A DNA stretch of 11,327 bases from Bacteroidota bacterium (lineage in GTDB: Bacteria; Bacteroidota; Bacteroidia; Chitinophagales; Chitinophagaceae): NCBI GenBank assembly GCA_947463975.1, contig CANHUW010000041.1, positions 1 through 11,327 of the forward strand, in the 5' to 3' direction. Positions 6,601 to 11,327 of the stretch are shown one piece after another. Made by a program: the position numbers and the translations under genes. Each line of letters starts with the position of its first letter. Position 1 is the stretch's first letter. The notes under the pieces are model-generated. The model saw nothing but the letters and a program-made list of their open reading frames with translations, did not search any database and was not told the DNA's origin.

Positions 6601-7350
6601 TTGAGCAAGAGATGGCGCATAGGGGCCGTAAGTTATTTAAATACTCGCCCTTTTTTACTGGGAATTGAGCAATCTGGCCTTATGGAACAGATTGAACTGG
6701 TAAAGGATTATCCTGCAAAGATTGCCAAAGCTTTGTTGGATGACACCATTGATATTGGTCTTGTGCCGGTAGCAGTGATTCCATTATTAAAAGATCCACA
6801 TTATATTTCCGAATATTGCATTGGTGCGGAAGGAGAAGTGGCTTCGGTGGCTATTTTTAGTGAAGTGCCTATGGAGCAGATTGAAAAAATCTATTTGGAT
6901 CACCAAAGTAGAACTTCTGTACAATTAGCAAGGCTGATGGTAGCATTATTTTGGGAAAAAGAGGTGGAATGGATACAGGCTGATGAATCTTATATAGAAC
7001 ATATTGGCGGAACTACTGCCGGTGTGATTATTGGAGACAGGGCATTGGTTGCTCAAAAAAGATTTCCCTATGTATATGATTTAGCAGAAGCTTGGAAAAA
7101 TTATACTGGACTACCTTTTGTTTTTGCTACATGGATTTCCAATAAGCCCATTCCTGAAGATTTTATGCAGCTTTTTGATCAAGCCAATGCATATGGGGTC
7201 AACCATATAGATGATGTAATTGCCAAGATAGACGATAAAGAAAAAGTATACGACCTTAAGAAATATTATACGCAAAACATTAGCTACAAATTTACAGAAG
7301 CTAAAAAACAAGGCTTGGCTTTATTTTTAAAATTATTAAGTAAGCCTTAG
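6601..7350 (+). CDS. mqnA: Chorismate dehydratase MqnA (futalosine pathway of menaquinone synthesis)
   Basis: MqnA dehydrates chorismate to 3-[(1-carboxyvinyl)oxy]benzoate, the first committed step of the futalosine route to menaquinone. The 249-residue protein has the periplasmic-binding-protein-like fold of the family. Visible landmarks are RIGAVSYLNTRPFL (6-19), DIGLVPVAVIP (51-61), EVASVAIFS (79-87), YLDHQSRTSVQLARLM (98-113), GDRAL (145-149) and the AW-x5-GLPFVFATW block (164-178). There is no signal peptide. The start is TTG at 6601: the frame is open back to a TGA at 6556 with no ATG or GTG, and the next ATG (6679) would delete the conserved SYLNTRP segment. None of the later mqn genes is present in the window, consistent with the scattered arrangement often seen in this phylum. 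The TAG stop overlaps the flippase stop by 4 bp. Confidence 0.93.
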   Translation: MSKRWRIGAVSYLNTRPFLLGIEQSGLMEQIELVKDYPAKIAKALLDDTIDIGLVPVAVIPLLKDPHYISEYCIGAEGEVASVAIFSEVPMEQIEKIYLDHQSRTSVQLARLMVALFWEKEVEWIQADESYIEHIGGTTAGVIIGDRALVAQKRFPYVYDLAEAWKNYTGLPFVFATWISNKPIPEDFMQLFDQANAYGVNHIDDVIAKIDDKEKVYDLKKYYTQNISYKFTEAKKQGLALFLKLLSKP

Positions 7351-8867
7351 TTTTTCTTAAAGATAGAAGGCAATTTCTTTGTAAAGAAATCATTAAAGTA
7401 GTTAAAAATCTCAGGAGCAGGATTAACCCATCTTGCTAATAAATAAAAGCCAATTCCATAACTTAAAGACTGTACTATAATATTAGCAACAAAATTTTCT
7501 GGAGCAGGGATTTGATGCACTAAAAGCATTAAGCCAATACTCGACATTAAGAAAATACCATGTTTCCATGTATAGGGTTGTAAATCGAATTTAAAATACA
7601 AAAATCCGAAGCGCACACTATTGTATAAAGTGTAAGCGATCAAATTAGACAATGCTAGGCCGGTTAAATCGTAATGTTTTATTAAGTAAAAGTTCAAAGG
7701 AATAGAGACTACCACAAAAAGCACATTGGTCAAGAAATCGAATTTCCAATAATTAGATGTGCCAATAATTTGCGCATTTACGCCAGTGGCTAAATCAATT
7801 AATTTGGCCAAGCCCATTATGAAAGCTAAATTCACTATAGCATCATATCCACCACCTTGCTTATGGCTGATCCAATTTAAGAAAGCAACTAGGTTTCCGA
7901 TGTTCAACCATATAAGTCCAAACAATAATAAACCCACAGCTAGTAAATTGGATACGCTTTTGTGATAGATATGTTTGATGTTAGCAAAATCTTTGTCCTT
8001 CCATGATTTAGCTAAAATTGGGATGCTAATAGCCGTTAAACTTCTTTGAGGGATTTCTAATATTGCTGAAACATAGGTTGCAATGGCAAAGATGCTTGCA
8101 TCACTCAGACCTTTTAAGCCAACAATCATAAATGTATCATTGGTTCTTGCCAGTAAATTAAAAAATTGACCTGCAAAAACAAATAAGGCGAAACTGATCA
8201 TCCTCCCTTTTAATCTTTTAGTAACACTACTTATTGTAAATGTTCTAAACGACCACTCCTTTGTTTTGATTAACGTATATAAAAGGAATAACATAGGGAT
8301 CAAGTATACGCAGCTAAATAAGCCAATAAACTGATCCAAATTAATTAAGTGAAATCCAAAAAGGAAAATTAAAACCGTTGTTAAAATACGAATGCTGGTT
8401 TCTCTCAAAAAATTTGTTAGAACACCTTTGTGTAATCCCCAGGCAAATGCTTCTAGCCAATAAAATAATAATAAAAAAAATGTATAAGGATAGATATATG
8501 AAAAATAATTCGCTAGGCTAGGAGACTTGCCCAATTTTCGAATGATAAAATCTTTATTGCTCCAGCCAATCATTAACAATATGCCAAATCCAATCAAGTT
8601 GATGATCAATGTTAAAAAAGGAAGCTCGTTTCTTTCTTTTCCTAAATAGTGATTGTAAAATGGGAAAAATTTATACACTACAGGAAGTGTTCCTAAAGTA
8701 CAAAAAACAGATAGTGTAGCACCAATATCAATCATGGCTCTCACCAAGCCTTGATCATTTTTGTTAAAGAACATGGGGAACAATACCAATAAATTAATGG
8801 CACCAATCAAGAATCCTAAAAATATATAATAGGATGACTTAATGCCTTGTTTTTGAATAATGCCCAT
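7347..8867 (-). CDS. Polysaccharide flippase-like membrane protein (MOP superfamily, Wzx/PST type)
   Basis: This 506-residue, strongly hydrophobic protein probably flips undecaprenyl-linked glycan units across the inner membrane. I count about 14 hydrophobic segments, roughly at 12-31, 45-68, 83-101, 122-145, 158-178, 182-202, 224-244, 256-278, 305-330, 342-362, 380-396, 402-422, 436-450 and 464-480. These arrange as two halves around a polar, basic linker near 205-222 (KTKEW, VTKRLKGR), as in MATE/Wzx proteins. The segment LARTNDTFMIVGLKG with DASIFAIATYVSAILEIPQRS (239-275) matches the usual second-half start of such flippases. Neighbouring GT2 and FkbM genes upstream in the same orientation support a glycan role. 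A lysine-rich tail ends at FKKN. The gap to the upstream GT2 gene is 15 bp, indicating an operon. The transported glycan is unknown. Confidence 0.88.
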   Translation of the reverse strand: MGIIQKQGIKSSYYIFLGFLIGAINLLVLFPMFFNKNDQGLVRAMIDIGATLSVFCTLGTLPVVYKFFPFYNHYLGKERNELPFLTLIINLIGFGILLMIGWSNKDFIIRKLGKSPSLANYFSYIYPYTFFLLLFYWLEAFAWGLHKGVLTNFLRETSIRILTTVLIFLFGFHLINLDQFIGLFSCVYLIPMLFLLYTLIKTKEWSFRTFTISSVTKRLKGRMISFALFVFAGQFFNLLARTNDTFMIVGLKGLSDASIFAIATYVSAILEIPQRSLTAISIPILAKSWKDKDFANIKHIYHKSVSNLLAVGLLLFGLIWLNIGNLVAFLNWISHKQGGGYDAIVNLAFIMGLAKLIDLATGVNAQIIGTSNYWKFDFLTNVLFVVVSIPLNFYLIKHYDLTGLALSNLIAYTLYNSVRFGFLYFKFDLQPYTWKHGIFLMSSIGLMLLVHQIPAPENFVANIIVQSLSYGIGFYLLARWVNPAPEIFNYFNDFFTKKLPSIFKKN

Positions 8868-8871
8868 AGTA

Positions 8872-8879
8872 CAAATATA
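8872..8879 (-). promoter_or_regulatory. Possible internal -7 element before the flippase gene
   Basis: On the minus strand the 15-bp gap between the GT2 stop and the flippase start contains TATATTTG, an exact TAnnTTTG match, just 4 bp before the ATG at 8867. If used, transcription would start at or within a base or two of the ATG and give a leaderless message. One exact match of this kind in AT-rich DNA may be chance. Confidence 0.3.
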
Positions 8880-8882
8880 TTA

Positions 8883-9683
8883 TTATTTATACTTACCTAT
8901 AAGTCTATTCTTCAATAGCTTCCAGATGGTTTGATAAGAAATACGGCTTTCTGTATAGATAACCTGTTTTTGATCTATCAACTCAGTTAAGCAAGTTGCA
9001 TACCAATCTTTATGTTTTTCCAATATATAAGCAATAATTTTTTGTCTGTTGGGGTGGGTCTGATTTTTTAAAGTAGACTTGTCGGTTTGTCTATAGAATA
9101 ATAAATATTCTGGAATTAGATGCACCTGCCAATGTGCCTTAGTGATTCTAATGTAAAATTCCCAATCCTCGTAACCTAGTGTCATTGATTCATCGTATCC
9201 GCCCACCTGGTCCCAAGCTGCTCTTCTAATCATGGCACAGGCAGAGCTTTGATTAGAGAATAAAAAATTAAATGCATTTCCTCCTCTAGGTCTTGACTTA
9301 TCTGTTTTATTGCCAAAGTATTGGATATAACTATTTACTACTCCAGTGTTGGGCTCGTTTTGTAAAATGGTTATCCCTTTTTGAAAAAAGCTATTGTCAA
9401 AATAATCATCAGCATCTAATGTAACAATGACATTTCCTTTGGCATGTTTAACTCCATAGTTTCTAGCAGCACTCATTCTGCCATTTTCTTTATGTAAAAC
9501 CCTTACCAAAGGATCATTCTCTAAAACTCCTAACACTTCTAAGGTATAAGCATCTGTTGAGCCATCGTTTACAACAATAATTTCATGAGCAGCATATGTC
9601 TGTTCTTTTAGTTTATTGATGGTTTCTTGAATATATTTCCCGTCGTTATAACAAGGGATGATGACACTTATTTGATCTTGCAT
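8883..9683 (-). CDS. Family 2 (GT-A fold) glycosyltransferase
   Basis: This inverting GT2-type enzyme transfers a sugar from a nucleotide-sugar donor, probably to a lipid-linked glycan on the cytosolic face of the membrane. The 266 residues start with the GT-A nucleotide-binding strand ISVIIPCYNDGKYIQETI (5-22) and VNDGSTD (38-44). The metal-binding DxD region is TLDADDYF (88-95), with Asp90, Asp92 and Asp93. GYEDWEFYIRI (170-180) carries the typical ED acid pair of the acceptor/catalytic region. No transmembrane segment is obvious; the basic end KLLKNRLIGKYK (255-266) may bind the membrane. The start is fixed by the ATG just before ISVIIPCYN. It lies 9 bp after the FkbM gene and 15 bp before the flippase gene, an operon-like spacing. 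Donor and acceptor sugars cannot be told. Confidence 0.92.
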   Translation of the reverse strand: MQDQISVIIPCYNDGKYIQETINKLKEQTYAAHEIIVVNDGSTDAYTLEVLGVLENDPLVRVLHKENGRMSAARNYGVKHAKGNVIVTLDADDYFDNSFFQKGITILQNEPNTGVVNSYIQYFGNKTDKSRPRGGNAFNFLFSNQSSACAMIRRAAWDQVGGYDESMTLGYEDWEFYIRITKAHWQVHLIPEYLLFYRQTDKSTLKNQTHPNRQKIIAYILEKHKDWYATCLTELIDQKQVIYTESRISYQTIWKLLKNRLIGKYK

Positions 9684-9692
9684 AATTTTAAA

Positions 9693-10508
9693 TTACTTAT
9701 AGCAGAATATATTTAATTGAACATCGTAAATAGTACCAGTATCTTTTTGGAAAAATGGTTGATGTAAATTGTCGGCTGCCATTTTGATATATACTTTAAA
9801 GGCAGCAGCTTCAACTATTTTTAATAATTCGATTAATTGATGTGTTTCATTGGCCTTGCCATGATACTCTAAAAAAAAGTTTTCAATTTTATATAAATAG
9901 GGTGCACAGTCTTTTACCACTTCGTATTCTGCTCCTTCAATATCCATCTTCAAAAAATCCACTGAGTCTAAATTAGCTAAGATGCTAGATAATTTTATAG
10001 CTTCAACTTTATTATCTGATTGACCTGTTGTATCTATATGGCTAGCTTCAGAACCCTTATTGTCAAATGAAAGGGTAGTATGTTCCGTCCAAATGGCTGC
10101 CTTGTGTAATTCTACCTGTTTAAATTGATTGACATGAATATTTGTAGAAAGTATCTCAAACAATGCTGCATCTGGCTCGAAAGCATGTACAATAGCATTG
10201 GGGTAAATGGTTTTAAAATAAATAGTACTAATTCCAATATTAGCACCACAATCCAAAATTACTGGATGGGACTTTGTAGTTTCAAATTTATAAATCTCTT
10301 CTACAAATATTTCTTTATAAGTTTTTAGTACTTCATAGGGTCTAATATAATGAAGTGTGAAGTATTTAAAATCTCTCTTTTTAAGCTGTTGATCTTCCTG
10401 ATTTTTTAGAAGACGAGTAGCCAACCAGGATACTTGATCGAATCTTGGTTTTTCAGAGGATTGAATCCATCTTTTTCTAATCCCCTTTAGTATATTTGTA
10501 ATAATCAT
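9693..10508 (-). CDS. FkbM family SAM-dependent methyltransferase
   Basis: A 271-residue class I methyltransferase of the FkbM family, members of which often O-methylate sugars in surface glycans or secondary metabolites. Motif I is VILDCGANIGISTIYF (83-98), with the glycine-rich SAM loop. The acidic residue that usually binds the ribose is Glu111 in AFEPDAALFE (109-118). The family block DSVDFLKMDIEGAEYEVV (181-198) follows. Residues 1-80 are an extra N-terminal region rich in Lys and Arg with RPYEVLKTYKEIFVEEIY, common in bacterial FkbM proteins and possibly an acceptor-recognition part. The ATG at 10508 is 15 bp from the divergent GT2 start. It heads the probable operon FkbM-GT2-flippase. 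No exact TAnnTTTG was found on the minus strand just upstream, so its promoter must lie inside the divergent gene or be non-canonical. The substrate is unknown. Confidence 0.92.
   Translation of the reverse strand: MIITNILKGIRKRWIQSSEKPRFDQVSWLATRLLKNQEDQQLKKRDFKYFTLHYIRPYEVLKTYKEIFVEEIYKFETTKSHPVILDCGANIGISTIYFKTIYPNAIVHAFEPDAALFEILSTNIHVNQFKQVELHKAAIWTEHTTLSFDNKGSEASHIDTTGQSDNKVEAIKLSSILANLDSVDFLKMDIEGAEYEVVKDCAPYLYKIENFFLEYHGKANETHQLIELLKIVEAAAFKVYIKMAADNLHQPFFQKDTGTIYDVQLNIFCYK
10491..10498 (+). promoter_or_regulatory. Candidate -7 element of the plus-strand GT2 gene, inside the FkbM coding start
   Basis: TATATTTG matches TAnnTTTG exactly and lies within codons 4-6 of the divergent FkbM gene. 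It ends 25 bp before the preferred GT2 ATG at 10524. A start of transcription near 10502-10506 would give a leader of about 20 nt. A weak TTG at 10461-10463 is too far (27 bp) to be a normal -33. Confidence 0.45.
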
Positions 10509-10523
10509 TAATGAATGCTTTTC

Positions 10524-11327
10524 ATGTCTGAACCAAAAATTTCTATTTGTATACCTGTTTATAAAAAACCTGAATATGTTTTAAGGGCTATTCAGTCAAT
10601 TCTTAAACAGGACCATAAAAATGTAGAAATCATCCTTTCGGACGATTCCCCTAGTTCGGACCTAAAATTAGCAATTCAGCCTTATATTTCTCAGGTAGAA
10701 ATCAAATATTATCATAATGCTCCTGCTTTAAAGAGCCCATCTAACTGGAATAATGCCTTAGATAAGGCAAGTGGGGACTATTATATGTTATTACATCAAG
10801 ATGATTGGCTGGAATCTGACAAGGCCCTTTCTACTTTTTTAAATGCCTTTTCTTCCAATGCATCTATTGGTTTTGTCTTTTGCAAAAACACTGCTATTCA
10901 ACCCGATGGTCAAGTGATTACTTTGCAAGCGATCAAGAGTTTGCTAAAAGATATGTCTAAAAGGCCCCATCATATTTTGAGAGCGAATGTAATTGGACCT
11001 CCCAGTAATACAATGCTTCGAAAAGATATTAGCATTAGATATGACGAATCGTACATTTGGCTGGTAGATGTTGATTATTATATTCAATTGCTTACCAAAG
11101 GTTACCAATACCATTACATTGATGAGCATTTAGTGAGTATTGGACTCCATGAAGATCAAACCACCGTTTTCTGTAGGAATAATGAAGATGTTATTGTCAA
11201 AGAAAATATCTGGTTTGCGCATAAATTAGGGAATGCTGCTTTTGATGATATATTGATCTATGATTATTATTGGAGGTTACTTAGAAACTATACAATTAGA
11301 TCTATGGCAGATTTAAATGCGATGGGG
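10524..11327 (+). CDS. Family 2 glycosyltransferase, N-terminal 268 residues, cut by window edge
   Basis: The frame runs open from ATG 10524 to the last base, giving 268 complete codons with no stop, so the gene continues beyond the window. The N-terminus KISICIPVYKKPEYVLRAI (5-23) and SDDSPSSD (39-46) are the GT-A nucleotide-binding elements. The metal-binding acidic motif is HQDDWL (91-96), where Asp93 and Asp94 replace the more common DxD spacing. Later blocks GPPSNTMLRKDI and WLVDVDYYIQLLTKG match acceptor-side regions seen in GT2 proteins. An in-frame ATG at 10515 gives three extra residues and is an alternative start; the stop codon at 10512-10514 bars anything further upstream. Divergent from the FkbM gene by 15 bp, it probably opens a second transcription unit of the same glycan locus. 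The partner sugars are unknown. Confidence 0.9.
   Translation, partial: MSEPKISICIPVYKKPEYVLRAIQSILKQDHKNVEIILSDDSPSSDLKLAIQPYISQVEIKYYHNAPALKSPSNWNNALDKASGDYYMLLHQDDWLESDKALSTFLNAFSSNASIGFVFCKNTAIQPDGQVITLQAIKSLLKDMSKRPHHILRANVIGPPSNTMLRKDISIRYDESYIWLVDVDYYIQLLTKGYQYHYIDEHLVSIGLHEDQTTVFCRNNEDVIVKENIWFAHKLGNAAFDDILIYDYYWRLLRNYTIRSMADLNAMG

Noticed and set aside
7111..7311. Minus-strand open frame within mqnA, and similar ones at 7759-7965, 10125-10328 and 10944-11129
   Set aside because: Each is the opposite-strand shadow of a recognised gene with no motif, promoter or family resemblance of its own.
10511..10513. ATG at 10511 as the start of the plus-strand GT2 gene
   Set aside because: It is out of frame with the conserved GT2 N-terminus; 10524 (or 10515) is in frame.
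1..11327. CRISPR arrays, tRNA/rRNA genes, transposons, phage genes, toxin-antitoxin or a new defence system
   Set aside because: No spaced repeat series, cloverleaf-like segment, transposase or integrase motif, or unexplained gene cluster was seen; every sizeable frame belongs to a known family.

Overview
The window is an AT-rich chromosomal segment from a member of the Bacteroidota, most likely a relative of the Chitinophagaceae; the family-level placement is inference. Three things point this way. Matches to the Bacteroidota -7 promoter element TAnnTTTG lie just upstream of most starts. Shine-Dalgarno sequences are absent. The window also carries mqnA of the futalosine route to menaquinone.

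Positions 1-7350 are a housekeeping block in alternating orientation. It contains the 5' part of ahcY (minus), a divergent Lrp/AsnC regulator (plus), a GNAT acetyltransferase (minus), valS (minus), a DnaQ-like DEDDh exonuclease (plus), purB (minus) and mqnA (plus, TTG start). Divergent pairs are separated by short two-way promoter regions of 39-118 bp. All three convergent pairs (lrp/GNAT, exonuclease/purB, mqnA/flippase) overlap by exactly 4 bp with interlocked stop codons, so no terminator lies between them. The only clear intrinsic terminator follows valS.

Positions 7347-11327 are a surface-glycan module: a 506-residue, multi-membrane-span flippase-like protein, a GT2 glycosyltransferase and an FkbM-type methyltransferase, probably one minus-strand operon transcribed from about 10508 down to 7347. 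Only 15 bp beyond the FkbM start, a second GT2 glycosyltransferase begins on the plus strand and runs off the window edge. Together these look like one side of an O-antigen or exopolysaccharide locus: sugar transfer, O-methylation and export of the lipid-linked glycan.

The genes are linked metabolically only loosely. AhcY (S-adenosylhomocysteine removal) serves methyltransferases such as the FkbM protein. PurB and AhcY both bear on adenine-nucleotide metabolism. I found no CRISPR array, transposon, phage, tRNA/rRNA gene or clearly new defence system. The most interesting signals are regulatory and architectural: phased A-tracts with an 11-bp direct repeat between ahcY and lrp, mirror-symmetric divergent promoters, and the uniform 4-bp tail-to-tail overlaps.
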